Below the pieces are notes generated by a model that made no database searches, was not told the DNA's origin, and saw only the letters and a list, made by a program, of their open reading frames with translations. Below, in pieces: positions 27,853-36,838 of a stretch of 64,000 nucleotides of DNA. Position 1 is the first letter of the stretch. Every line of letters begins with the position of its first letter. The stretch is from Rheinheimera pacifica (GTDB lineage: Bacteria; Pseudomonadota; Gammaproteobacteria; Enterobacterales; Alteromonadaceae): assembly GCF_024809855.1 (NCBI RefSeq), contig NZ_JANUEM010000003.1, forward strand, positions 310,001 through 374,000. Direction: 5' to 3'. A program made the position numbers and the translations under genes.

Positions 27853-28811
27853 ATATGCGTATCCGGGGGTTTTCACTCGTTGAACTGATGATTGCTATGG
27901 TACTTGGCCTGTTGGTATTGGGCGGTGCTATAGGAATATTTATAGCTAACCAGACCACCAGCAGAGCTAATGCGGCATTAAGTGATATGCAAAGCATTGC
28001 CCGGCTCAGTTTTCAGTTGATGTCGCATGATATCCGCAATGCGGGTTTTTCCGGCTGTAATAACAGTATGCGGATATCAAATGTTATAGCTATAGCCGGT
28101 GTGCGGCCAGCATGGGCAGATTGGACTACCGGCTCAGGTATTCAGGGGCTTGCGGCACCTGTTGGTGTAATTAACGGCCTGCAACCTGCTAACGGCACTC
28201 AGGCTTTAAGGCTGATGTTTGGCTCTGGCGCTAACAACTCTATCAGTAATTACAATGGCTCAGTTATCAGTTTAAACACTAATCCGGTGTTGGCAGCCGG
28301 AGAAGTTGCTATTGCTTGTGATGAAAGCCTGGCAAGTATTTTTCAGGTTAATGAAGCCGACGCAACGTCAGTTACCCATGGCGCAGCAGGTTTAAACTGT
28401 GATGCAAATCTGGGCTTTATGGGACAGGATGATTGGGCATGTGGGCTCAGCCCGGCGCGGGGATTTAGTAATAACGCTATGTTAATGCGTTTTGAGTCTG
28501 TTGCCTGGTTTATTGCCCCCAGCCGGGATGATGCTGGCGTGATGTCTTTGTACCGGGCGTCGTTAGTGGGCGACGCTCAGGTTAATGAAGAAGTGTTATA
28601 CGGCGTAGCTGATTTGCAGTTTGCGTACCTTAATGGTGATACCGGGTTGTTCCAACAGGCGGCTGCTGTAACCGCTGCAGGGCAGTGGGGGCGCATAACT
28701 GCAGTAAACGTTAGTGTTACGCTTGACGATGCGGTATTGCAGGGGCAAAACGTGCCTGACAATGTCAGAACGATCACCTTTTTGGTGTCATTACGTAACA
28801 GGCTGGGGTGA
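27849..28811 (+). CDS. pilW: Minor pilin PilW
   Basis: 320 aa. RG/FSLVELMIAMVLGLLVLGG is the cleavage motif and helix. The PilW signature follows: SDMQSIARLSFQLMSHDIRNAGFSGC. The C-terminus ends in DNVRTITFLVSLRNRL, similar to other PilW proteins. Four-base overlap with pilV, and the stop lies just before pilX. Confidence 0.93.
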   Translation: MNMRIRGFSLVELMIAMVLGLLVLGGAIGIFIANQTTSRANAALSDMQSIARLSFQLMSHDIRNAGFSGCNNSMRISNVIAIAGVRPAWADWTTGSGIQGLAAPVGVINGLQPANGTQALRLMFGSGANNSISNYNGSVISLNTNPVLAAGEVAIACDESLASIFQVNEADATSVTHGAAGLNCDANLGFMGQDDWACGLSPARGFSNNAMLMRFESVAWFIAPSRDDAGVMSLYRASLVGDAQVNEEVLYGVADLQFAYLNGDTGLFQQAAAVTAAGQWGRITAVNVSVTLDDAVLQGQNVPDNVRTITFLVSLRNRLG

Positions 28812-28813
28812 TT

Positions 28814-29329
28814 ATGCAAAGTAGCTTATATAAGCAGCAAGGCGTTGCTCTGGTTGTTAGCTTATTACTTTTGCTGGCTATTACACTGTTAGCTGTCAGT
28901 AATATGAAGCGCACTACAGTGCAGGAGCAAATGACGGGTAACCTGTATGACAGGCAGTTAGCACTGCAGCAGGCAGAAGCCGCTTTGCTGGTGGCAGAGC
29001 GTTTACTGGCCGCGGCGCCTTTACCCGGAGGCCCTGTTGCGCTGATTAACAACGCCGGCGTTTATGATATTCCTGATCCATTATTACCGGATCGCTGGGC
29101 GCCTGGCCAGGTTGTTACCTGGGTGCAGGCTCCTGCGATGAATGACGGTATGGCGAATCCTGCTAATTATATTATTGAATATATGGGCGACTGGATTTTC
29201 CCTCCCGAATGTGACCGGGCAACAACCCCTCCTGCCGGCTGTCTGGAGCCTACTTTTCGCATTACAGCCAGAGTGCCCGCAACACCGGGGCGGGCCGAAG
29301 TAACCTTACAGACCATTTGGCGTCGCTGA
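28814..29329 (+). CDS. pilX: Minor pilin PilX
   Basis: 171 aa from ATG 28814 with GGGG upstream; a GTG two codons earlier overlaps pilW. The N-terminus KQQG/VALVVSLLLLLAITLLAVSN has the PilX_N form, lacking Glu at mature position 5 as PilX proteins commonly do. LQQAEAALLVAERLL follows. The C-terminal part includes two cysteines (PECDRATTPPAGC). It sits between pilW and pilY1 as usual. Confidence 0.92.
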   Translation: MQSSLYKQQGVALVVSLLLLLAITLLAVSNMKRTTVQEQMTGNLYDRQLALQQAEAALLVAERLLAAAPLPGGPVALINNAGVYDIPDPLLPDRWAPGQVVTWVQAPAMNDGMANPANYIIEYMGDWIFPPECDRATTPPAGCLEPTFRITARVPATPGRAEVTLQTIWRR

Positions 29330-29339
29330 GGAGGCATTC

Positions 29340-32300
29340 ATGAATATGTTCAGATTTAACCCGTCGTTCAGGTTTGCCTTTGTTGCAGGTTTGTTGCTTG
29401 GGGCAACGACTGCGCATGCTGCTATTGAAATATCTAACACACCGCTGCAAACGGGCAGTGCTGTGCCTCCCAATATTATGTTTATTATTGATGACTCAGG
29501 CTCAATGCAATTTGAACTGTTGCCGGATGAAATCATGTTTTCGGATAAACGCTATATTTTCCCCCGGGCTAACGGCGTCTATGGTTCAAGTGATTACAGC
29601 AACTATGTGCCTACTGTAGAAAACGGCGACGCTTATAACGCCTTTACCCGATCGGTGCAGAATAATAAAAGCTATTACGATCCGGCTGTAACTTATAAGC
29701 CCTGGGTCAGAGCGGATGGTACCAGTTTCCCTAATGCCGCACCTGCCTGTGCCTGGCACAACCCTATGCTAACCGGTACCTGCCCTTCGGCGGATACCGT
29801 CAATTCTCTTGCCCGCGATTTAACCCGCAATAATGGCCGTTACAACAGCAACCGCTGGTATAAATGTAACTCCAGCGGTAGTTGTAGCTATGACACCAAT
29901 AACCGTAGCTTCTGGCCTGCGACTTATTTTTATCTTAACAGCGGCAGTGCCTGGCAATGGAGCAACTATACAAAAGTTGAAATCAGAAGTACTACTGCAT
30001 CTTACAGCGGCCATGGCCGTAATAAACGCACAGATTGCTCTGCCGGTGTCTGTAGTTATACCCAGGAGATGCAAAATTTTGCCAACTGGTACACCTATCA
30101 TCGCTCGCGTATTTTAACCAGCCGGGCAGGCATTGGCCGCGCTTTTGTCGGCCAATCTGAAAAAATGCGGGTGGGGTTTGGTGCATTAAACAAAAGCAGC
30201 TCGTCTGTAGATGGTGTTAACACCGAAGTGATTGTCAGGGGCGTGCGTGATTTTAAAGACTCGGCCAAAAGCAATTTTTATTCGGATCTTTATAGCAGGG
30301 ATATACCGGCGGCAGGTACGCCACTACTTACCGCACTTGATGCCGCAGGGCGTTATTTTTCCCGCACCGATAGCCGCGGCCCCTGGGGTATAAACCCCGG
30401 CAGCGGCACAGAACAATCAATAGACCATATATCGTGCCGGCAGAGTTTTACTATTTTAATGACGGATGGATATTGGTCTGATGGTGATACTGCTGCAAAC
30501 GTGGGTAACCAGGATGGTTCAGCAGGCAATACCATACTGAGGCCGGCAGGCGATACCGGTGCCAGTTACCGCTACACTGCTGTGGCACCTTTTACGGACG
30601 GGCATAGCACCACTTTGGCCGACGTAGCCATGAAGTACTGGAAGAATGACTTACGTACAGATTTAGATAACCGCGTGCCCACCAGTACCATCAATCCGGC
30701 CTTTTGGCAGCATATGGTGACCTTTGGTATTGGTTTGGGCGTAATTGGTAATGTTGATCCGGTAACTGCTTTTGCGGCGATCAATAGTAATGCCAGGATC
30801 AGTTGGGCAAGCCCTTTTACCGGCACTGAAGCTGCGAAAAACAGTGCCAAGATTGATGATCTGTTACATGCTTCTGTAAATAGCCGGGGCGGATTTTTTA
30901 CTGCAGATAAACCGGATGATTTTGCTACCCAGCTGGAACGCACATTAAATGCCATTATTGAACGGGTGGCTTCTGCATCTAACCTTGCCGGTACTACAAC
31001 ATCATTACAGGCTGATAATTTTGTTTATCAGGGCAGCTTTAACTCAGGTGAATGGAGCGGCTCGCTTAAGTCTTTTAATATCGATGATGTCAATACGCCA
31101 GTGTGGGAGTCCAATTTCCCGGCATGGAATGCCCGCAATATTTTATTTGGTAGAAAAAATGGTACCGCAGCTGCTTTTACTGCGGAAAATGTCACAGCTG
31201 ATGGCAATGCGCTAAGTGGGAAAACAAATTTAGTGAATTACCTGCGGGGCAATCAGGAATTAGAGGTGGGTACAAATGCGCAGTTTCGCCGCAGGGTGTC
31301 TTTGCTGGGCGATATTGCTAATTCTTCACCGGCGTATGTTGGTGTGCCGGTAAATCGTAACTATCAGCGTTATAACTGGGATGGTGCAAGTAGCTACAGA
31401 GCTTTTCTTACTGCCAATAGCAACAGGACACCTGTTGTTTATGTTGGTGCTAACGACGGTATGCTGCATGCTTTTAATGGCAATAACGGCACTGAGATTA
31501 TGGCTTATGTGCCAAGGCAAATGCTGACTGAAAGTGCAGACTTAGCTGCTTTTGCCAGTATAGATTATCAGCATAAGTACTATGTTGATGGCTCATCAGT
31601 AGTATTTGATGCTTACATTAATGGTAGCTGGCGCTCAATTTTGCTGGGCTCGCTTGGTCGCGGCGGAGACAGCTTATTTGCCATTGATGTGTCGAGCCCG
31701 CAGGCGTTGCAAAGTAATGGCGCAACAAAAGTGTTATGGGATAAACGTTATGCTGAGTTAGGTATTACCACTAACAAGCCCGTCATTGCCCGGCTTAATA
31801 ACGGCAAATGGGCAGCAATAGCTGGTTACGGTTATAACAACAGCAGTAATAAAGCAGGTTTGCTGGTTATTGATCTTGAAAACGGTAATGTGCTTAAACA
31901 GCTTGAAGCAAACAGCGGTGTGCCCAATGGTCTGGGGCAGGTTGAAGGTTGGGACCAAAACGGTGATGGGAATACGGACTGGTTTTTTGCCGGCGATATT
32001 CTCGGCAATATATGGAAATTCGATTTATCTTCAGATAACCCGGCTATGTGGAATGTGGCATATAACGGCGCCCCCTTGTTTAAAGCCGTAGATCATAACG
32101 GCAACCCACAGCCGGTTACCGGTGGGGTATCGTTATCTTCAGAGCCTACAACAGGCTATTTATGGATATTTTTTGGTACCGGTAAAATGCTCTCTGCAGA
32201 AGATCCATTACGTAGTGATGCAAACACCTGGTACGGTATCCGTGATGGTGTAAAGATCAATAACCGCTCTGACTTGAAGCCGCGCGACATTATTGCCCAG

Positions 32301-32774
32301 CAGGATAACGCACGTGCCGTAGAGCCCGGCGAGCCATATGATATGGCCGGAAAACGGGGCTGGTACATTGACCTGAGTGACGCACGGGAACGTATTGTAA
32401 ACAGGCCGCAAGTTGTAGGTAACAGCTTGATTATAAATACAATAGCACCTGGTGATAATGATTGTAACCCACAGGGCAGTGGCTGGGTTATGGCGGTAAA
32501 CCCTTACACCGGCAGCAGGCTTAATTATATGTATTTTGATCGTAACGGAGATGGCAATATTGACGGCGATGATGGGTTGAGTGTGGGCGGTGTTAATACA
32601 CCTGTGTCAGGTATACGGTTTGATGGCATGCCCAGCGAGCCTGTTGTGTTTGATAACAACGATGGCACCGCCAGCCTGATAACAGGTTTGGCTGATACCC
32701 GGATTGCGGATGTTAATGTTGCTCCCGGCTTTTTACAGGGCAGGGTTTCCTGGCGTGAGCTGACAAACCAGTGA
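29340..32774 (+). CDS. pilY1: Type IV pilus tip adhesin/assembly protein PilY1
   Basis: 1144 aa. A signal peptide ends near ATTAHA. The N-terminal part has a von Willebrand A MIDAS motif DDSGS (51-55), and the following 500 residues are rich in Asn, Tyr and Ser. The C-terminal beta-propeller begins around residue 650 (LLGDIANSSPAYVG) and contains the calcium loop DQNGDGNTD at 872-880, followed by WFFAGDILGNIWKFDL. A second loop of the same form starts at Asp1067 (DRNGDGNID). This is full length for PilY1, which mediates adhesion, pilus stability and surface sensing. A strong GAGGAGG site precedes the ATG. Confidence 0.96.
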   Translation: MNMFRFNPSFRFAFVAGLLLGATTAHAAIEISNTPLQTGSAVPPNIMFIIDDSGSMQFELLPDEIMFSDKRYIFPRANGVYGSSDYSNYVPTVENGDAYNAFTRSVQNNKSYYDPAVTYKPWVRADGTSFPNAAPACAWHNPMLTGTCPSADTVNSLARDLTRNNGRYNSNRWYKCNSSGSCSYDTNNRSFWPATYFYLNSGSAWQWSNYTKVEIRSTTASYSGHGRNKRTDCSAGVCSYTQEMQNFANWYTYHRSRILTSRAGIGRAFVGQSEKMRVGFGALNKSSSSVDGVNTEVIVRGVRDFKDSAKSNFYSDLYSRDIPAAGTPLLTALDAAGRYFSRTDSRGPWGINPGSGTEQSIDHISCRQSFTILMTDGYWSDGDTAANVGNQDGSAGNTILRPAGDTGASYRYTAVAPFTDGHSTTLADVAMKYWKNDLRTDLDNRVPTSTINPAFWQHMVTFGIGLGVIGNVDPVTAFAAINSNARISWASPFTGTEAAKNSAKIDDLLHASVNSRGGFFTADKPDDFATQLERTLNAIIERVASASNLAGTTTSLQADNFVYQGSFNSGEWSGSLKSFNIDDVNTPVWESNFPAWNARNILFGRKNGTAAAFTAENVTADGNALSGKTNLVNYLRGNQELEVGTNAQFRRRVSLLGDIANSSPAYVGVPVNRNYQRYNWDGASSYRAFLTANSNRTPVVYVGANDGMLHAFNGNNGTEIMAYVPRQMLTESADLAAFASIDYQHKYYVDGSSVVFDAYINGSWRSILLGSLGRGGDSLFAIDVSSPQALQSNGATKVLWDKRYAELGITTNKPVIARLNNGKWAAIAGYGYNNSSNKAGLLVIDLENGNVLKQLEANSGVPNGLGQVEGWDQNGDGNTDWFFAGDILGNIWKFDLSSDNPAMWNVAYNGAPLFKAVDHNGNPQPVTGGVSLSSEPTTGYLWIFFGTGKMLSAEDPLRSDANTWYGIRDGVKINNRSDLKPRDIIAQQDNARAVEPGEPYDMAGKRGWYIDLSDARERIVNRPQVVGNSLIINTIAPGDNDCNPQGSGWVMAVNPYTGSRLNYMYFDRNGDGNIDGDDGLSVGGVNTPVSGIRFDGMPSEPVVFDNNDGTASLITGLADTRIADVNVAPGFLQGRVSWRELTNQ

Positions 32775-32782
32775 GCAAATAT

Positions 32783-33196
32783 ATGAAGATAAGACGCAAG
32801 CAAAAAGGTGTCACCCTGATTGAGTTAATGGTTGTTGTTGCTATTGTTGGTATTCTTGCTGCCATTGCTTACCCTTCCTATATGGGCTATGTGCAGCGTT
32901 CAGGCAGAGCTGCGGCTGCAGCTTGCCTGACAGAACTCTCTCAGTTTATGGAACGCAGCTACACGGCGTCTTTCAGCTATGAGGGCATTGATATACCGGT
33001 TTTGCAGTGCATAAACGATATTGACACGCGGTATACTTTTTCTGTGTCAGATCAGGCTGTCAGAACATATACGTTGAATGCAACACCAATAGGCAGCCAG
33101 GCTACAGATGAATGTGGTGTACTGATACTCAATCAAGCTGGCCGTAAAGGTGCCAAGAGTGGTTTTGATATAGCAGATGTAAGGCAATGCTGGTGA
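32783..33196 (+). CDS. pilE: Type IV minor pilin PilE
   Basis: 137 aa from ATG 32783; a GTG at 32771 overlapping the pilY1 stop is an alternative. KQKG/VTLIELMVVVAIVGILAAIAYPSYMGYVQRSGRAAAAACL is a canonical pilin N-terminus with Glu5. Cysteines near 42, 69, 107 and the end suggest a disulfide-bonded head. It completes the fimT-pilVWXY1E operon. About 70 bp follow before the second pilin cluster. Confidence 0.93.
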   Translation: MKIRRKQKGVTLIELMVVVAIVGILAAIAYPSYMGYVQRSGRAAAAACLTELSQFMERSYTASFSYEGIDIPVLQCINDIDTRYTFSVSDQAVRTYTLNATPIGSQATDECGVLILNQAGRKGAKSGFDIADVRQCW

Positions 33197-33265
33197 TTTA
33201 GAATTAAATTTGATCTTTTGAAATAATGTTGTAACTTTAAGGTTAAGTTTATTGGCCTTAGGCAT

Positions 33266-33766
33266 ATGGATATGCGGTTACAACATGGATTCAGTCTGGT
33301 TGAAGTATTAATTACACTGCTGGTTTTAAAGGTTGGCCTGTTAGGCATACTTGCCGCGCAAACAGTAGCATTGCGTCAGGTGCAGGATGCCACTCAGCGT
33401 ACCCAGGCTGTGGCGCTGAGTTATGCTTTACTCAATGAGTTAAGAGCTAACCAGAGTTTGCGTACTACTGTTGGCCAGCGAGTTACCCAATATACAGAGT
33501 TACCTGCAGTTGCTGTATGCAGCCCTGCAGCAACATGCTCTGCAGAACAACTGGCAGATGCCCAGCTATATCACTTGTTTTCTCCGTTCCAGTCACAACA
33601 TGTTAGCCGCTTTTATGAACCTGAATTTTGTCTGCAGTCACTGGGGGCCGCTGTAAGGCTGGATATTAGCTGGCAGCAACGGGCATATTCTGCTGAGACA
33701 ACTGGTCAGCCTTGCACCGTCGGCAATGGCAGAAGTGGCTTTACTGTGCAAAGCCGCTGGAGGTAA
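33266..33766 (+). CDS. Second PilV-like minor pilin
   Basis: 166 aa. LQHG/FSLVEVLITLLVLKVGLLGILAAQTVALRQVQDATQRTQAVALSY is PilV-like, with an unusual Lys inside the hydrophobic helix (position 16 of the mature chain). Cysteine-rich middle (AVCSPAATCSAEQ). TTAGG lies a few bases before ATG 33266. It begins the second, smaller pilin cluster, which repeats the V-W-X-Y-E order of the first. Confidence 0.85.
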   Translation: MDMRLQHGFSLVEVLITLLVLKVGLLGILAAQTVALRQVQDATQRTQAVALSYALLNELRANQSLRTTVGQRVTQYTELPAVAVCSPAATCSAEQLADAQLYHLFSPFQSQHVSRFYEPEFCLQSLGAAVRLDISWQQRAYSAETTGQPCTVGNGRSGFTVQSRWR

Positions 33767-33768
33767 CC

Positions 33769-34734
33769 GTGCGCCGGACTGCAGGTTTTACTTTAACAGA
33801 ATTGCTTATTGCGATGTCGCTGGCACTGTTTTTACTCAGCATGGTGTTAATCGCATTTAGCAGTTTAAGCCGCTCAGCCAGGCAGGCACAGCAATTAGCA
33901 GAATTACAGCAAAATGCACAACTGGTAATGAGCCTGTTTCAGAATGAGCTTACCAATACCGGTTTTTGGGGTGGGAGGGCTGATCCTATGCTGGCGGCTA
34001 CGTTACCTATGCCAGCTTCTCCGGCGCCGGACTGTGTTGACGATACGCTGGATAGCGGCAGCTTTCCTCAGGCCGGGCGCAACTTTGTCACGGTATATGC
34101 CAGTCTCGCTGGCGCCGGGACTCAGCTGAATTGTATTACCCAAACCATAGCGGATAGTGAGCTGTTGCAGGTAAAGCGGCTGGTTGGCCAACTGACCATA
34201 CCAGCAGAAATGCGACAAAACCGGTTCTATCTGGAGACAGACTGGCAACACAGCCGTTTTGTTGACAGCAGTAGCCCGGCGCTTAGCGCCGCTTATGATT
34301 ATTTTCCTTATCAACATCTGGTGTTTTATCTGCAGTCGCAACGTGTAGACGGCAATAACATACCTGTGCTGATGCGCAAGCGCCTGGCCAGAAATCAGGC
34401 GGGCACCGCCACGATCAGTACTGATTCAGTACTTGATGGTGTAGAGCGCATGCATTTTGAATTCGGTGTCGACACCAGCCTTAATGGTCAGCTGAATTAT
34501 TTTTTACCAACCCAGCAGATGGCGTCAGATTTCTGGTGGCAGAAAAACAGCCGTATTATCAGTATCCGCTATTATGTACTGCTGCGTGCCCGCCAGCCTG
34601 ATCCCGGTTATATCAATAATCAGCACTATGACATGGGCGCTTCGGAGTTTATTGCGCCAGGCGATCATTACCGCAGATTATTGGTTAGCAGCAGTATCTT
34701 TTTCCAGAATGCGGCATTGCAGGAGGGATCATGA
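33769..34734 (+). CDS. Second PilW-like minor pilin
   Basis: 321 aa from GTG 33769, preceded by GGAGG; an upstream in-frame start would overlap the PilV-like gene. RRTAG/FTLTELLIAMSLALFLLSMVLIAF is the prepilin signature, then LAELQQNAQLVMSLFQNELTNTGFWGG, a PilW hallmark. Compared with the first PilW it shares layout but little sequence, so any duplication is old. Its stop overlaps the next start (ATGA). Confidence 0.85.
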   Translation: MRRTAGFTLTELLIAMSLALFLLSMVLIAFSSLSRSARQAQQLAELQQNAQLVMSLFQNELTNTGFWGGRADPMLAATLPMPASPAPDCVDDTLDSGSFPQAGRNFVTVYASLAGAGTQLNCITQTIADSELLQVKRLVGQLTIPAEMRQNRFYLETDWQHSRFVDSSSPALSAAYDYFPYQHLVFYLQSQRVDGNNIPVLMRKRLARNQAGTATISTDSVLDGVERMHFEFGVDTSLNGQLNYFLPTQQMASDFWWQKNSRIISIRYYVLLRARQPDPGYINNQHYDMGASEFIAPGDHYRRLLVSSSIFFQNAALQEGS

Positions 34735-35102
34735 CAGCACACCGAGGTATGGTGCTTATTATGGCGATGGTGTTTTTACTGGTGATGAGCTTGCTAATCT
34801 CAGCCATGCTGCTGGTTACCCAGCTGAGCCACAAAGCAGCTTATGCCGGACAGCAGCAGTTACAAACTACACAAGAGGCTTTGGCACAGCATAGTGCAGC
34901 GTTAAATACACTGAGCGAAGTAGCTATAGCCAGCAGGCGCACCATGACAACTTGTCCGGCTAGCTATGCGGCCTGGTCTGGCGGGGCAATACAATGTGAA
35001 GTCGTACAGGTTGATACTGCTGCTTATTCAGACAGTAAGCTTTTTTATGCCGGTTACAGCAGCCTGGTACTGAAAACAATGCTGATACAGGAGCCAGACT
35101 AA
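34731..35102 (+). CDS. Second PilX-like minor pilin, short
   Basis: 123 aa, shorter than the first PilX (171 aa). HRG/MVLIMAMVFLLVMSLLISAMLLVTQLSHKAAYAGQQQLQTTQEAL has the PilX_N pattern without Glu5. Two cysteines occur in the short head (TTCPASY, IQCEV). AGGAGGG precedes the ATG, and the start overlaps the PilW-like stop. One base separates it from the mini-PilY gene. Confidence 0.8.
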   Translation: MTAHRGMVLIMAMVFLLVMSLLISAMLLVTQLSHKAAYAGQQQLQTTQEALAQHSAALNTLSEVAIASRRTMTTCPASYAAWSGGAIQCEVVQVDTAAYSDSKLFYAGYSSLVLKTMLIQEPD

Positions 35103-35103
35103 A

Positions 35104-36177
35104 ATGCTAAAGCACTGGCTTACCTTTATTATGTTGTCTGCGGCAAGTAGCAGCGGCTACAGCTGTGATTTGAACAACCCGATTGCTGTTACCGCAACGT
35201 TACCGTCATTGTCAGATGATGGCCCAGCAAGAAAAGTTAGCCTGAGCAATAATGTTCAGCTGGATATACCTGATGCTGAAGGTGTACTTAAGATACACAG
35301 CGCTGACAGTTCAGTGCTGCTGGATCAACTGACAAACTGGCCAACTGAAACCGGCCACATCAGCAGTATTAAAGCGCAGCCGGTAGTACTGGACCAAAAT
35401 TATGATGGTATAGCCGACGCAGTTTATGCCATTGATACCAGCGGCCATTTATGGTTTATCCCACTTAGCAGCCGTGGTTTTGCCAGGCCTGAACTGGTGG
35501 CTGATTTTAGCACTATGGCGGCAGAGTTTCGCCAGCCGTTACAACTTGTGCATACTTTAGCACCTGTTGGTAGCGGCCAGTTACAGCGCCAGACGATGTT
35601 GCTGATTATTGCCAGCATGGCAGAGGGAGGCGACACCTTACTGGTAGTCAGGCATTTGCAGCAGCGAGCTATGGTACAACTGGGTGATCTGACAGACAGA
35701 ACTTATCTGAGCCATGCTGAGACAGCCGCAGGTATTGCCGAGCAACTGTGGCAGCAGATACAGCTGGGTGCAGGCTGGTATGTTCAGATGAATAAACGTA
35801 TTACCGCAGTGCCGCAGGTTTATGCCGGGGTAGTGTACCTGAGTTCGGCTGAGGTAGCGGCTGTACAGCCGGATTGCAGCCTGGCAGAGCATACCGAACT
35901 ACAAATCCATGCATTACATTTGCATCATGCCGGGGCTGTGTATGCCAGAAGGCACTGGCAGATAACAGCGTTAGACCACGGCCAACTGGTATTACAGAAA
36001 AACCTGCACGGCGAGCTTGAGTTAAGTTTGCAACATGGCCAACAACAGCACAGAGTACATGCTGACTTACTGGCGATTACGCCTGATTGTGCCAACTGTG
36101 TTACAGCATTGACTGCTGATCAGTTTCCCCGGCTCAGTACGCTGGCAACTTTTCAGGCAGAGCAGGGTGGGCACTAA
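35104..36177 (+). CDS. Mini-PilY: secreted protein with a single PilY1-type calcium-loop blade
   Basis: 357 aa with a signal peptide ending near SSSGYS. It occupies the PilY1 slot of the second pilin cluster but is one third the size and has no von Willebrand A part. The only clear similarity to PilY1 is VVLDQNYDGIADAVYAIDTSGHLWFIPL (calcium-loop Asp97 to Asp105, then the blade pattern seen in PilY1 as WFFAGDILGNIWKFDL). The rest, including the CANC pair near the C-terminus, is not recognised. It may be a reduced tip protein for an alternative minor-pilin set. The homology is my reading of a short motif plus context. Confidence 0.7.
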   Translation: MLKHWLTFIMLSAASSSGYSCDLNNPIAVTATLPSLSDDGPARKVSLSNNVQLDIPDAEGVLKIHSADSSVLLDQLTNWPTETGHISSIKAQPVVLDQNYDGIADAVYAIDTSGHLWFIPLSSRGFARPELVADFSTMAAEFRQPLQLVHTLAPVGSGQLQRQTMLLIIASMAEGGDTLLVVRHLQQRAMVQLGDLTDRTYLSHAETAAGIAEQLWQQIQLGAGWYVQMNKRITAVPQVYAGVVYLSSAEVAAVQPDCSLAEHTELQIHALHLHHAGAVYARRHWQITALDHGQLVLQKNLHGELELSLQHGQQQHRVHADLLAITPDCANCVTALTADQFPRLSTLATFQAEQGGH

Positions 36178-36573
36178 ATGCAAACTGGTAAATCAGGTTT
36201 TAGTTTAATCGAGTTACTAATAGCAGTGGTTATAGTGGGTATTCTGGCGGCGATATGTTACCCGTCTTACCAGCAGTACGTGTTACGCAGTTATCGCGCA
36301 GACGCAATATCGCAGCTGCTGCAACTGGCAAATGCCCAAGAGCAGCATTTTGCCGACTATGGAGTGTATTCGGCAGATTTAGTAATGCTGGGAGCTAAAG
36401 TATCAGAGCGTTATCAGTTTAAAATTAACCTCTTTGCAGCGCAGCAGGAATTTGAGCTGACAGCACAGGTGCAGGGGCCGCAGCAGGCTGACAGCGAATG
36501 CCCGCTGTTTACGTTGAATAACCTTGGGCAGCGTAACGGCCAGGAGCCACAAACACAGTCTTGCTGGAACTAG
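36178..36573 (+). CDS. Second PilE-like minor pilin
   Basis: 131 aa. KSG/FSLIELLIAVVIVGILAAICYPSYQQYVLRSYRADAISQLLQLANAQEQHFADYGVYS is a classical pilin start with Glu5 and the PilE-family alpha1-C region. It starts directly after the mini-PilY stop, and ends at the edge of the palindromic repeat. C-terminal cysteines (SECPLF, QSCWN) probably form the D-region disulfide. Confidence 0.9.
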   Translation: MQTGKSGFSLIELLIAVVIVGILAAICYPSYQQYVLRSYRADAISQLLQLANAQEQHFADYGVYSADLVMLGAKVSERYQFKINLFAAQQEFELTAQVQGPQQADSECPLFTLNNLGQRNGQEPQTQSCWN

Positions 36574-36835
36574 GGCGTGTTGACGTTTGCTGGTTATATT
36601 TTGTTCGCTTGGCGGTGTTTTGATCGCGAAACGAGGAGTGCAGTTTAGTTATTCTAAATAAACGACGAGTGACAAAGAGCAAAGCGCCGCCAAGCGAACC
36701 CTTCGGGCAGCGTGTGGCTGGCATTTCTACTGCGTTATCGCTTGTTCATGTAGAATAACTACACATCACAAGCTCTGCCTTGTATAAATACCAGCCACCC
36801 AGCTGCAAAAACAACCAGCAAACGTCAACACGCCC
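36573..36835. repeat. 263-bp MITE-like palindromic element with 23-bp perfect terminal inverted repeats
   Basis: The left end (36573-36595, beginning GGGCGTGTTGACGTTTGC) and right end (36813-36835) are exact reverse complements over 23 bp. Inside are further arms: TTCGCTTGGCGG pairs with CCGCCAAGCGAA, and TAGTTATTCTA pairs with TAGAATAACTA. No coding capacity is seen. It fills the gap between convergent pilE2 and fimT-like genes and may act as their terminator. Confidence 0.85.
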
Positions 36836-36838
36836 TGG

